This document shows positions 28,464 to 37,939 of a DNA stretch of 64,000 nucleotides, one piece after another. Position numbers and translations under genes: made by a program. The notes under the pieces were generated by a model. It worked only from the letters and a program-made list of their open reading frames with translations. It did not search any database and was not told where the DNA came from. The stretch comes from Mycobacterium sp. 1081908.1 (lineage in GTDB: Bacteria; Actinomycetota; Actinomycetes; Mycobacteriales; Mycobacteriaceae), in NCBI RefSeq assembly GCF_001673535.1, contig NZ_LZLY01000085.1, forward strand, positions 1 through 64,000, written 5' to 3'. The stretch's first letter is position 1. Each line of letters opens with the position of its first letter.

Positions 28464-28904
28464 ATGGGTGTCGTCGGTGGGACAGTACGCAGCGTAGGCA
28501 AGACGGTGGGTCGCGCGGCCGACGCGACCACGGCGGCCGCGGGCGCCGTGGGTGGCGCCGCGGTCAACGGAATCGTCGGCGGTGTCACCGGAGCCGCTGA
28601 GGGCATCAAACGCGGCATCAGCAGCGGCAGTCATTCGACGCCGGCGGCCGCGCTGGCGCTCGGCGCGATCGGCGTGGCCGGCCTGGTCGAGTGGCCGGTG
28701 CTGCTGGCCGTCGGGGGCGGGGCGCTGCTCTTGCACAGGATGAGCCGCAAGCCCGAGAGCGCCGCGGCGCCGAAGGCGAACCTCAAGCCGGTGCCGTCCG
28801 AGCCGTCGAAAAAGGCGGTGCCGCAGAAGGCCGCCGGCAAGCCGGCGGCCAAGAAGGCGGCCGGGCGCCGCGCCGGTGCCGCCGAGTTGCGCAGCACCAA
28901 CTGA
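28464..28904 (+). CDS. Small membrane-associated protein (Rv0426c-like)
   Basis: A 146-residue protein. The Gly/Ala-rich first half (GGTVRSVGKTVGRAADATTAAAGAVGG) is amphipathic. Residues 66-95 are a hydrophobic hairpin (AALALGAIGVAGLVEWPVLLAVGGGALLL), and the tail is Lys/Ala/Pro-rich like a DNA- or polymer-binding tail. The PVLL-type hairpin resembles that of the small protein at 33418-33693 on the other side of ctpH (ELIDWPVALVIAAGHVL), so both may assist the ATPase. Function unknown. GGGAG precedes the ATG at suitable spacing. Confidence 0.75.
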   Translation: MGVVGGTVRSVGKTVGRAADATTAAAGAVGGAAVNGIVGGVTGAAEGIKRGISSGSHSTPAAALALGAIGVAGLVEWPVLLAVGGGALLLHRMSRKPESAAAPKANLKPVPSEPSKKAVPQKAAGKPAAKKAAGRRAGAAELRSTN

Positions 28905-28922
28905 GAATCGTCCGGGGAGCCC

Positions 28923-31900
28923 TTGAGCATTGTCACGTCGTTACCACGATCGACGCCGCTGCGGGCTCTGACCGGACTGGCACAAGAGGCCCTTCACATC
29001 GCGGCGATTCCGCTGCGCGAAGGCGCCAGGGCGCTCACCGGCGACCTGCCCCAGGAAACGCTGAGCCGGCGCTGCTGGCGCGGGGATCAACGCGCCTGGA
29101 TCGAGGTCCGCGGCCTCGAGGACGCCAGCGACGGCGAATTGGGCCAGGCCGTGCTCGACGGCCTGCGCGAGCACCCCGGCGTCACGTCGGCCAGCCTGAA
29201 CCATCCCTTGTCGCGCGTCGTCGTCACCCTCGGCGATCCGGACGCCTCGCTGCGTGACCTGTGCCGCGTCGTCGAGGACGCCGAAAAGCGTTGCCGCGCA
29301 ACGAGCAAGGCGCCCGCCACGGATTTGCCGGGCGACGGCGTGGTGGCGGCGACCAGGGCCGTGACGCTGGCCGCCAACGCGGCCGGGCTCGGCGTCGCGC
29401 TGGCCGGCCGCGCGCTGCACTGGCCGCGCTTGCCGATCGGCGTCCAGGCGCCCATCGTGGCGATCGACTACCAGCCCTGGCTGCGGCGCCTGATCGAGGA
29501 CCGCATCGGCGGGCCCGCCACGGACACCGTGCTGACGCTGGCCATGGCGGCCGCCGAAACCGTCACCCTCGCGCCGGCGTCGCTGTCCGTGGGTCTGCTG
29601 ATGCAATCGATGAAGGCCGCCGAATGCCGCGCCGAGGCCCGGGCCTGGCGCCACCACGAACCCGAGCTGGCCCGCCACGCCGACCAACCGCCCGGCGACG
29701 CGCCGTCGCCGAGGCCGCCGCGGGCCCGGGTCGTGGAACGCAGCGCCGGCCGTTTCGCGCTCGTCCAGGCGCTCGGCGCGGGGCTGGTCGCGGTGACCAC
29801 CCGCAACCCGAACATGACCGCCACCGCGGTGCTGGTGACCGCCCCCAAGGCCAGCCGCACCACGCCGGAGGCGTTCGCCGCCTCCCTCGGACGCGGGTTG
29901 GCCGAGCGGCACGCCGTGCTGTCGCTGCGGCCGGACGCGCTGCGCCGCCTCGACCGCGTCGACGCGATCGTCATCGACCCACGGGTGTTGTGCACCACCG
30001 GCATGCGGGTGGCGCGCATCCGCGGCGCCGACGAGCGTGAGCTGTCCGCCGCGTGGAACCGCGCCCAGGTGGTGCTGCAGAACAACGGCCACCGGCCGGG
30101 CTGGCACCGGGTGCCGGGGATGTCGGCCAGCGATCCGCACGCGACGGTCGAGGCGCTTTTCCGCCCCTCCCACGACCCGTTGGCGTCGGCCGTGGTCGCC
30201 GAGGCCCACCGCAGCGGGGCGGACCTGGTGTCGGTCGACGTCGATTCGCTGGGCGAGCTGCGGCCCGCCTTCGACGAGATCACGCCGCTCGGCAACGGGT
30301 CGGTCGACGACGCCCTCGCCCGCGCCGTCGCCGAACTGCAGCGGGCGGGTCGCACGGTCGCCGTGCTGTCTTCGTCTGGCGCACAAGCGCTTTCGTCCGC
30401 GGACGTGGCGCTGGGCGTGCTGCCCCGGCCCGGCGCCGGCCCGCCGCCTTGGTGCGCCGATCTGGTGCTGCCCGACCTGACGGCCGCCTGGCGCGTCCTG
30501 CACGCGCTCCCGGCGGCCAAGGCCGCCACCCAGCGCGGGGTCGGGATATCGGCGGGCGCGACGGCCATGGGATCGCTCCTGATGATCCCGGGCGTCCGCG
30601 GCATCGGGCCCGGCCCGGTGACCACCGGCGCCGCGGCGGGCGCGCTCTCCGGCTACCTGCTGGCACGCGGGGTCATGACCGCGGACTCGCCGCGGCCGGC
30701 GGCCGTTCACGAATGGCACGCGATGTCGGTCGAGCAGGTGCGCAGGGCCCTGCCGCCGCCCGGCCCGGAGGCGGAGGCCCGGCCCGAAGGGCGGGTCGAC
30801 GCACCCCCGAATGCGGTGTGGCAGCTGCTCAAGGCCGTCCGCGCCGAGCTGACCGACCCGCTGACCCCGGTGCTGGCGCTCGGGTCGGCGGCCAGCGCGG
30901 TGCTCGGTTCGCCCGTCGACGCCGTCCTGGTGTTTTCGGTCCTGACCGGTAACTCCATCCTGGCGGCCAGCCAGCGGCTGCGCGCCGAGAACCGCCTCGA
31001 CCGCCTGCTGGCGCAGCAGATCCCGCCGGCCCGGCGGGTCGAGACCGGCCTGGACGGCGAGCGGACGTACACCGACGTCATCGCCGCGCAATTGCGGCCC
31101 GGCGACGTCATCGAAATCCGGACGCACGAGGTGGTGCCCGCCGACGCCCGGATCGTCGAGGAGGTCGACGTCGAGGTCGACGAGTCGACGCTGACCGGCG
31201 AGTCGCTGTCGGTGGAGAAGCAGGTGGACGCCACGCCGGGCGCCGACCTCGCCGAGCGCCGCTGCATGCTGTACGCCGGGACCACCGTCGTGGCGGGCAC
31301 CGCGGTCGCCGTGGTGACCGCGGTCGGGGCCGACACCCAGGAACGCCGGGCGGCCGAGCTGGTGTCCGGCGACACGTCCTCCGACGTCGGCCTGCAGCAC
31401 CAGCTCAGCCAGCTCACCAATCGGGCCTTCCCCGTCAGCGTCACCGGCGGCGCGCTGGTCGGCGGGCTGGGCATGCTGCGCGGAACGGGCCTGCGCCAGG
31501 CGGTGGCCAGCGGCATCGCCATCGCCGTCGCCGCGGTCCCCGAGGGGATGCCGCTGGTGGCGACGCTGGCGCAGTCGGCCTCGGCGCGACGGCTGACCAA
31601 GTTCGGCGCGCTGGTCCGCGTTCCGCGTTCGGTGGAGGCGCTCGGCCGCATCGACGTGGTCTGCTTCGACAAGACCGGGACGCTCAGCGAGAACCGCCTG
31701 CGGGTGGCGGAGGTCCGCCCGGCGCCGGGGCACCCTCCCGAGGAGGTGCTGCGCGAGGCCGCGCACGCCGCCCCGGCCGCCAACGGCAGCCCGCAGGCGC
31801 ACGCCACCGACGCCGCCATCGTCGAGGCGGCGCTGCGTTCGCTCGACGGCTCGGCGCCGAGCGGGGAAGCGGACGCGCACCTGCCCTTCCGCTCCGGGCG

Positions 31901-33356
31901 GTCGTTCTCCGCGTCGGTCACCGGCACGGAGCTGACCGTCAAGGGTGCGCCCGAGGTGGTGCTGGCCGCCTGCGACAACACCGGCCCGAAGATCAAGAAA
32001 GCGGTCGGCGAGCTGGCCGCCGGCGGCCTGCGGGTGATCGCGGTGGCGCAGCGCCGGCTGACGCCGCAACAGGCCGAGGCGATCCGGGACGACCCCGACG
32101 ACATCGCGGATTTCTGCCGCGACGGGCTGACGCTGACGGGCTTCCTCGGCTTGTCCGACACGCCGCGGGCCGAGGCGGTCGACCTGCTGGCGAACCTGCG
32201 CCGGCAGGGGGTGGGCGTGAAGCTGATCACCGGCGACCACCCCATCACCGCGCTGGCCATCGCCCGGGAGCTGGGCCTGTCGGTGACCGACGAGCAGGTG
32301 ATCAGCGGTTCGCAGTGGGACGCGCTGTCGCGCAAGGAACAAGAGCGCGTCGTGACCGAGCGGGTGATCTTCGCGCGGATGACGCCCGAGAACAAGGTGC
32401 AGGTCGTCCAGACGCTGGAGGGTGCCGGCGTGCTGTGCGCGATGGTCGGCGACGGCTCCAACGACGCCGCCGCCATCCGTGCCGCCACCGTCGGCATTGG
32501 CGTCGTGTCGGGGGGCAGCGACCCGGCCCACATGGCGGCCGACGTGGTCCTGGTGGACGCCCGCATCGAGGCGCTGGTGCAGGCCATCGAGGAGGGGCGC
32601 CAGCTGTGGCAGCGGGTGCAGGCGGCGGTGTCGGTGCTGCTCGGCGGCAACGCCGGCGAGGTGCTGTTCGCCGTCATCGGTGCCGCGATCACCGGCACGT
32701 CGCCGCTGAACACCCGCCAGCTGCTGCTGGTCAACATGATGACCGACGCGCTGCCGGCCGCCGCCCTTGCGGTCAGCGAGCCCAGCACCCCGATCGACCC
32801 GGGCGTTCGCGGCCCCGACCAGCCCGCGCTGTGGCGCGCGGTGGCCATCCGTGGGGTCACCACAGCCGCCGCGACGACGGTGGCGTGGGCGATGGCCAGC
32901 GTCACCGGGCGCCCGCAGCGGGCGTCCACCGTGGCGCTGGTCGCGCTAGTCGGCGCCGAGCTGGGCCAGACGCTGCTGGACTCTCACGCCCCGCTGGTGG
33001 TGCTCACGGCGGTGGGCTCGCTCGGCGCGATGGGAACGCTGATCAGCATCCCGGTGGTCAGCCAATTGCTCGGCTGCACGCCGCTTGGTCCCCTCGGCTG
33101 GGGACAGGCGCTGGGTGCCGCCGCCGGGGCGACGATCGCGATAGCCGTTCTGAACCGGGTTTCGGACGGTTGGGGCACGCCGCACACGCTGCCACCGGCA
33201 CCTGACGCGACGAGCGCTGAGCCGTCCGATCGGAATGGCGAATCTCGACCACCCCGACCCGCCACAGCAGCGCATAGAGTTCCACCAGGGGCACCTTCAG
33301 CACCAAAGCGATCGACGAAACCAGCGGGTCGGACACGGAGTCGGTCGTCGACATAA
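28923..33356 (+). CDS. ctpH: Large P-type cation ATPase CtpH
   Basis: A 1477-residue P-type ATPase of the mycobacterial CtpH/CtpI group. The first 650 residues are an extension with an HMA-like start, hydrophobic patches and a degenerate ATPase-like segment. The working pump follows: TGES at 758-761 (actuator), PEGMP near 880 (ion-site helix), DKTGT with phosphorylated Asp916, KGAPE near 1000, GDGSND at 1176-1181, then six C-terminal spans. The pattern is closest to P2 (Ca-type) pumps; the ion is unknown. The C-terminal 50 residues are a disordered basic tail. The start is a TTG at 28923 after GGGGAG. Equivalent of Rv0425c. Confidence 0.92.
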   Translation: MSIVTSLPRSTPLRALTGLAQEALHIAAIPLREGARALTGDLPQETLSRRCWRGDQRAWIEVRGLEDASDGELGQAVLDGLREHPGVTSASLNHPLSRVVVTLGDPDASLRDLCRVVEDAEKRCRATSKAPATDLPGDGVVAATRAVTLAANAAGLGVALAGRALHWPRLPIGVQAPIVAIDYQPWLRRLIEDRIGGPATDTVLTLAMAAAETVTLAPASLSVGLLMQSMKAAECRAEARAWRHHEPELARHADQPPGDAPSPRPPRARVVERSAGRFALVQALGAGLVAVTTRNPNMTATAVLVTAPKASRTTPEAFAASLGRGLAERHAVLSLRPDALRRLDRVDAIVIDPRVLCTTGMRVARIRGADERELSAAWNRAQVVLQNNGHRPGWHRVPGMSASDPHATVEALFRPSHDPLASAVVAEAHRSGADLVSVDVDSLGELRPAFDEITPLGNGSVDDALARAVAELQRAGRTVAVLSSSGAQALSSADVALGVLPRPGAGPPPWCADLVLPDLTAAWRVLHALPAAKAATQRGVGISAGATAMGSLLMIPGVRGIGPGPVTTGAAAGALSGYLLARGVMTADSPRPAAVHEWHAMSVEQVRRALPPPGPEAEARPEGRVDAPPNAVWQLLKAVRAELTDPLTPVLALGSAASAVLGSPVDAVLVFSVLTGNSILAASQRLRAENRLDRLLAQQIPPARRVETGLDGERTYTDVIAAQLRPGDVIEIRTHEVVPADARIVEEVDVEVDESTLTGESLSVEKQVDATPGADLAERRCMLYAGTTVVAGTAVAVVTAVGADTQERRAAELVSGDTSSDVGLQHQLSQLTNRAFPVSVTGGALVGGLGMLRGTGLRQAVASGIAIAVAAVPEGMPLVATLAQSASARRLTKFGALVRVPRSVEALGRIDVVCFDKTGTLSENRLRVAEVRPAPGHPPEEVLREAAHAAPAANGSPQAHATDAAIVEAALRSLDGSAPSGEADAHLPFRSGRSFSASVTGTELTVKGAPEVVLAACDNTGPKIKKAVGELAAGGLRVIAVAQRRLTPQQAEAIRDDPDDIADFCRDGLTLTGFLGLSDTPRAEAVDLLANLRRQGVGVKLITGDHPITALAIARELGLSVTDEQVISGSQWDALSRKEQERVVTERVIFARMTPENKVQVVQTLEGAGVLCAMVGDGSNDAAAIRAATVGIGVVSGGSDPAHMAADVVLVDARIEALVQAIEEGRQLWQRVQAAVSVLLGGNAGEVLFAVIGAAITGTSPLNTRQLLLVNMMTDALPAAALAVSEPSTPIDPGVRGPDQPALWRAVAIRGVTTAAATTVAWAMASVTGRPQRASTVALVALVGAELGQTLLDSHAPLVVLTAVGSLGAMGTLISIPVVSQLLGCTPLGPLGWGQALGAAAGATIAIAVLNRVSDGWGTPHTLPPAPDATSAEPSDRNGESRPPRPATAAHRVPPGAPSAPKRSTKPAGRTRSRSST

Positions 33357-33417
33357 GTCCGACGTTGGTCGGAGTACCCGGCGGGGCGGCAAACCCTTCG
33401 TTACCGAAAGGCGAATC

Positions 33418-33693
33418 ATGGCCGAAAAGAAATCGCGCAAGGGGACGACGCAGCGCGAAGCCGTGGAGAAGATCCGCGAGGGCGAAACCTTCGTGGTGAA
33501 CGTGCCGGTGGTGGGTCAGGTGGAGATTCCGCGCCCGGAGCAACTGGCCTACTACGGCGGCCTGGCCGCCCTGGCGGCATTCGAACTCATCGACTGGCCC
33601 GTCGCGCTGGTCATCGCCGCCGGCCACGTGCTGGCCAGCAACCACCACAACCGGCTCCTCGAGGAGCTCGGCGAGGCGATGGAAGAGGTCTAG
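33418..33693 (+). CDS. Small membrane protein (Rv0424c-like)
   Basis: A 91-residue protein, the same length as Rv0424c. The N-terminus is charged (AEKKSRKGTTQREAVEKIREGE). NVPVVGQVEIPRPEQLAYYGGLAALAAFELIDWPVALVIAAGHVLASN is a hydrophobic hairpin at residues 30-75. It ends in an acidic helix. Its TAG stop and the stop of the convergent kinase share the four bases CTAG at 33690-33693. Function unknown. Confidence 0.8.
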   Translation: MAEKKSRKGTTQREAVEKIREGETFVVNVPVVGQVEIPRPEQLAYYGGLAALAAFELIDWPVALVIAAGHVLASNHHNRLLEELGEAMEEV

Positions 33694-36600
33694 TCGCTCA
33701 CCGCGTGCTCGAACTCCAGCGTGACGCGGGTGCCACCCGAGGTGCGGACGGTGGCGACGCGGTCGGCCAGCCCACCGATCAGGGTGAGCCCGCGCCCGCG
33801 ACGATGGCTGCGCATGCTGACGGACGAATCGCCGACCCAACTCCCGCTATCGCTGACGGTGACCGCGACGGTCCGCCCGTGCACGAAGGCCTCGACGGAG
33901 ACCGTCTGTCGCGGCTCGCAGCGGCTGCCGTGTTCGATGGCGTTGGTGACCGCCTCCCCGGTCGCCAGCAGGATGTCCTCCTCGCGGCGCGGCACCGCCG
34001 CGAGGCCGTCCAGCCAGCCCCGCAGCCGGCGGCGCGCGACGGGGATCTGCGCCGGCACCGCCGGCAGCACGGTGGCGAAGCTGCGCGCGGCCGTGTGGGG
34101 CGGGCGCAGCGCGAGCACCACGACGTCGTCGCGGTAGCCCCCCGGCGGGGTCATCCGCGCCAGCAGCTCGGCGCACACCGATTCGACCGGCAGGCCGGCG
34201 CAACCGGCGGCCGCCGCCTTCAGGCGGGCGAACCCCTCGTCGAGCGTTTCCCCGGCCCGCTCGATGAGTCCGTCGGTATAGAGCAGCATCAGGCTGCCCG
34301 GCGCCAGCTCGGCGGTCGCGGCGTCGTCGGCCACGGCGTCCGCCACGGCCACCGGGGGCCGCCGACCCGACTCGAGGAAGACCGGATCACCGTCGGGGGG
34401 GATGAGCAACGGGTACGGGTGCCCGGCGCAGCTGTAGCTGACGGTGGCGCCACCCGCGCCGGTGTCGATCAGGGCGTAGGCCACCGTCGCGCAGCGGGCG
34501 CCGGTGATGCTGGCGGCGTACCTGTCCAACGCGCCCAGCACCAAGACCGGCTCGGCCGCGCTGAGCGCCGAGGCGGCCACCGCGGCGCGCAGCCTGCTCA
34601 TCACGATCGCGGCGGCCAGGCCGTGCCCGACGACGTCGCCGACCGATATGCCGATCCTTCCCGGGTGGCTCAGCGGGGTCACCGAGTACCAGTCGCCGCC
34701 GACGCGCATCGCCTCCCCGGCCGGCTGGTAGACGGCCGCCACGACGGCCGCGGTCGAGCCGCGGTCCAGGTCGAGCAGGTGCTCCTGGAAGTCGACGGCG
34801 ATCCGGTGCTCGCGCGCCATCACGCGCACGCGGTCCACCGCCGACTGGGTGAGCGCGGCGATCCGTGCGAACGTGTCGAGTTCGGCGGCGTCGAACTGGC
34901 GCGGGGCCGGCCACAGCAGGACCAGCACGCCGATGACGCGACCCCCGTTGTCCCGCAACGGATGAGCGACGCACGCGCGGACACTTGCGGCGGTGTCGCG
35001 CACGGCGTGCTCGTAGCGCGGGGGCAGGTCGAAGGTGTCGGTGATGACCATCGGCTCTCCGGCGGTCACGACGTCGACTCCGACCAAGGGCGCGTCGAGC
35101 GCGGCGACGTGGTAGCGGTCGCGCACCTCCGCGGGGACGTCGCCGGCGTACTCGAACCGGACGTGGCGCTCGCCGTCGAACAACCCGATCGTCACGGCGG
35201 CGGCATCGCCCGGACCGGAGCTGGAGTCGATGAGCGCGCGCAAGATTCCGGCCACCGAGTCGGCGGCCTGCAGGGCGGCGTCGAGCTGCGCCAGGTCGAG
35301 CGGCGCCTCGCGGCGCTGGCGATCGCGCTCGCGAGCGACCGCGGACAACCGCGACGCCACCCGCTCGACCAGCTCCTGCGACCGGAACGGTTTGGGCAGG
35401 TAGTCGTCGGCCCCGGCGGCGAAGCCCTCGTCGAGAGCCTCCGCGCCGGCACGCGCCGACAGCATCAGGACCGGAGTGGCGGCCAGCGCCGGATCCGCGC
35501 GGATCGCCGCGACCAGGTCGAAGCCGCTGAGCCCCGGCATCATGATGTCGGTCACGATCGCGTCCGGTCGCAGCTCCCGGGCCGCGGCCAGCGCCGACTG
35601 CCCGTCGGCGACCAAAACCGTTTGCCAATGGGGCGATAGCACGCGCTCCAGGTGGGCGCGCATGTCGGCGTTGTCGTCGGCGACCAGCACCAATCGGCGC
35701 TGCCCGTCCCGCGAAGCGACCGGGTCCGCGACGGCGGTCAGCCACTGCCGCGCCTCGGCCACGTAGGGGTTGCCCCCGTCCGGCGCGCCGGCGGGGGACG
35801 ACTCGACGGGCGTGGCGTTGGCCGATCGGGGCAGCCGGATGGTGACCGCGGTTCCGCGATCCGGTTCGCTGTCGATCTCCACCGTTCCGCGTTGCAGCTC
35901 GACCAGCCCGCGCACCAGCGACAGCCCGATGCCGGCGCCCTCCACGCTGCGGCCGCGGGTGTTGTCGGCCCGGTAGAAGCGTTCGAACAGCCGGTCCAGG
36001 TCCTCCGGGCCGATCCCGACACCGGTGTCCCGCAACGTGATTCGGCAATCCGTGGGCTCGGCGCGCACCTCGACCGTGATCGATCCGCGCAGCGTGTACT
36101 TGACGGCGTTGGACAGCAGGTTGAGCACGATGGTTTCCCACATGCCCGGGTCGACGTCGGCGATCGCCGGGCCGTAGTCCAACACGAGATCCAGGCCCGC
36201 CCGCCGGCACAGCTCGGTGAACGACGACGCGATGTGCTCGGTGAGCGCGCCGACGTCGGTGCACACCAGTTTGGCGTTCGCCCGGCCCGCCTCGATGCGC
36301 GAGAAATCGAGCAACGAGTCGACCAGGCGCTGCAGGCGCCGCGCGTTGCGCGCCGCCGTGGTCAGCCGATCCGCCAGCGCGCTTTCGGGCGGCGCATCGG
36401 ACAGGGCGTCCTCCAGCGGTCCCAGCAAAAGCGTTAGCGGCGTGCGGAATTCGTGGCTGACGTTGGTCAGAAACGCCGTCTTGGCGCGGTCCAACTCGGC
36501 GAGCGCGTCGGCCCGCATCCGCTGCTGTTCGTAGGACGCGATCCGCGCGAATGTCGCCGACAGCTGGTCGGCCAGCAGCTGGCAGAAGCCGCGGTACTGG

Positions 36601-37478
36601 TCGTCGAGCAGGCGGCGCGGATTGATCCCGACCACCAGCGCCCCGGCGGTATCGCCCTCGCCCAGCGGCAACACCAGCGCCCGCTCGGGGCAGTCGCCAC
36701 CGAGGATCGCCTCGATCCCGGGAACCGCCGCCGCGACGTCGCCGATCTCCGACTTCGAACCGGAATTGATCAGGGTCCGAAGCGATCGGGGCAGGACCGG
36801 CAGCACCGACGCCGTCGCGCCCCGCAGCGCGACGTCGCCGTCCGCGCCGGCGACGTAGGCGGCGATGAACGGCAGGTCCGCCGGCTGGGCCGCACACGCC
36901 GCGACGGCCGCGGCCACGGCCTCGTCGATGCTCTGGGCGCCCATGGCGGCGGCGGCCACGTCGTTGAGCAGGCGCAGGCGCCGCTCCCCCAGCACCCGTT
37001 CGGTCGTTTCGTTGACCGCGCAGAAGATTCCGGAGACGTCGCCGCTATCGCCGATCAACGGGCCGTAGGTGAAGGTGAAATACCGGTCCAGCCGCCGGCC
37101 CTCCACCACCATCGTCAGCAGCAAGTCGTCGGACCAGGTGGCTTTGCCGGTCGCGACGACGCTCGCCAGCATGGGGCTGATCGGTTCCCAGATGTCCCAC
37201 CACACTTCCCGGCCGGGCCGGCCCAGCGCGGACGGGTGCTTGTCGGCCAGCGCCGAGATGTAGGCGTCGTTGTAGACCAGGAACAGATCCTGCGACCCCA
37301 GCCACAGCACGATCGGGAACCGCGACGTCAGCGCCGTCACCACCGCCGCGCGGAACCCGGCCGGCCATTGCTGCGGCGGTCCCAAAGGATGTGCGGCCCA
37401 ATCGAACTCGGCAAACCGGCGGCCCATCTCGCCGCCCAGGGCGACCGCGGCCGCGAGGTCGGCCGGCAGCGGATTCAT
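33690..37478 (-). CDS. Hybrid sensor kinase with receiver, PP2C phosphatase and anti-sigma kinase domains
   Basis: A 1262-residue soluble signalling protein. Order: PAS (about 35-170), GAF (190-330), HisKA with phosphorylated His342 in NVSHEFRTP, HATPase with NLLSNAVKYT and DTGVGIGPEDLDRLFERF, receiver with phosphorylated Asp644 in TDIMMPG, a second GAF (about 730-860), SpoIIE-type PP2C phosphatase (GGDWYS, GDVVGHG at 947, YTDGLIE), and an RsbW-like HATPase (GEAVTNAIEHGS near 1172). It joins a two-component hybrid kinase to a partner-switching phosphatase and anti-sigma kinase. The ATG at 37478 overlaps the STAS gene stop (ATGA), so that protein is the likely partner. No membrane span is seen, so the signal is internal. 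Absent from this place in H37Rv. Confidence 0.9.
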   Translation of the reverse strand: MNPLPADLAAAVALGGEMGRRFAEFDWAAHPLGPPQQWPAGFRAAVVTALTSRFPIVLWLGSQDLFLVYNDAYISALADKHPSALGRPGREVWWDIWEPISPMLASVVATGKATWSDDLLLTMVVEGRRLDRYFTFTYGPLIGDSGDVSGIFCAVNETTERVLGERRLRLLNDVAAAAMGAQSIDEAVAAAVAACAAQPADLPFIAAYVAGADGDVALRGATASVLPVLPRSLRTLINSGSKSEIGDVAAAVPGIEAILGGDCPERALVLPLGEGDTAGALVVGINPRRLLDDQYRGFCQLLADQLSATFARIASYEQQRMRADALAELDRAKTAFLTNVSHEFRTPLTLLLGPLEDALSDAPPESALADRLTTAARNARRLQRLVDSLLDFSRIEAGRANAKLVCTDVGALTEHIASSFTELCRRAGLDLVLDYGPAIADVDPGMWETIVLNLLSNAVKYTLRGSITVEVRAEPTDCRITLRDTGVGIGPEDLDRLFERFYRADNTRGRSVEGAGIGLSLVRGLVELQRGTVEIDSEPDRGTAVTIRLPRSANATPVESSPAGAPDGGNPYVAEARQWLTAVADPVASRDGQRRLVLVADDNADMRAHLERVLSPHWQTVLVADGQSALAAARELRPDAIVTDIMMPGLSGFDLVAAIRADPALAATPVLMLSARAGAEALDEGFAAGADDYLPKPFRSQELVERVASRLSAVARERDRQRREAPLDLAQLDAALQAADSVAGILRALIDSSSGPGDAAAVTIGLFDGERHVRFEYAGDVPAEVRDRYHVAALDAPLVGVDVVTAGEPMVITDTFDLPPRYEHAVRDTAASVRACVAHPLRDNGGRVIGVLVLLWPAPRQFDAAELDTFARIAALTQSAVDRVRVMAREHRIAVDFQEHLLDLDRGSTAAVVAAVYQPAGEAMRVGGDWYSVTPLSHPGRIGISVGDVVGHGLAAAIVMSRLRAAVAASALSAAEPVLVLGALDRYAASITGARCATVAYALIDTGAGGATVSYSCAGHPYPLLIPPDGDPVFLESGRRPPVAVADAVADDAATAELAPGSLMLLYTDGLIERAGETLDEGFARLKAAAAGCAGLPVESVCAELLARMTPPGGYRDDVVVLALRPPHTAARSFATVLPAVPAQIPVARRRLRGWLDGLAAVPRREEDILLATGEAVTNAIEHGSRCEPRQTVSVEAFVHGRTVAVTVSDSGSWVGDSSVSMRSHRRGRGLTLIGGLADRVATVRTSGGTRVTLEFEHAVSD

Positions 37479-37858
37479 TGCCGGCGGTCGCGTTGCAGCG
37501 CGTCGGACACCGTCGGATACACCTCGAGGATGCGATCGAGCTCGGTCACCTGGATCGGTCGAAGGACTTGGTCGTTGTCCGCCACCAGCCGCACCGACGT
37601 GCCGGCTTCCCTCCCGCCCTCGTGACAATCGAGAACCGCGTTCAACGCCGCGCTTCCGAAGAAGGTCACCGGCTGCAGGTCGACGATCACCAGCCGCGCC
37701 GGATGCTTCGCGGCCACCTGCAGCGCGGCGACCAGATGGGGCGTGAGCTGGTCGACGGTGCTGGAATCGACATCGCCCGTTACCCGAACGAGTACAGCGT
37801 CCTCCCGGGCCTCGTGGTCAACCGCCAACAACTCCATGCCTTTCACCGCCTCGAACAA
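37475..37858 (-). CDS. STAS-domain anti-sigma factor antagonist
   Basis: A 127-residue STAS protein of the RsbV/SpoIIAA type. DAVLVRVTGDVDSSTVDQLTPHLV is the first strand and helix, and LVIVDLQPVTFFGSAALNAVL carries the phosphorylatable Ser position, here in FFGSAAL rather than the usual DSSG. It should be phosphorylated by the RsbW-like domain and dephosphorylated by the PP2C domain of the adjacent kinase. The start shown is a TTG at 37858; an ATG seven codons later is possible. It overlaps the kinase gene by ATGA. Confidence 0.85.
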   Translation of the reverse strand: MFEAVKGMELLAVDHEAREDAVLVRVTGDVDSSTVDQLTPHLVAALQVAAKHPARLVIVDLQPVTFFGSAALNAVLDCHEGGREAGTSVRLVADNDQVLRPIQVTELDRILEVYPTVSDALQRDRRQ

Positions 37859-37939
37859 GGGAGAATTCCTTCCCTGGGCACCACTGCGACGGCCCGAATT
37901 AGCAGCATGCCCAGGAAAGAATGTTTCGAAGCCTAGCGA

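Noticed and set aside
28941..32531. Very long open frame on the minus strand opposite ctpH
   Set aside because: Its translation is Arg/Gly/His/Gln-rich without any domain, as expected from the reverse of a high-GC gene; ctpH on the plus strand has all P-type ATPase motifs.
33058..33840. Minus-strand frame of 260 codons across the ctpH end and the small membrane protein
   Set aside because: No family features; it overlaps three better supported genes.
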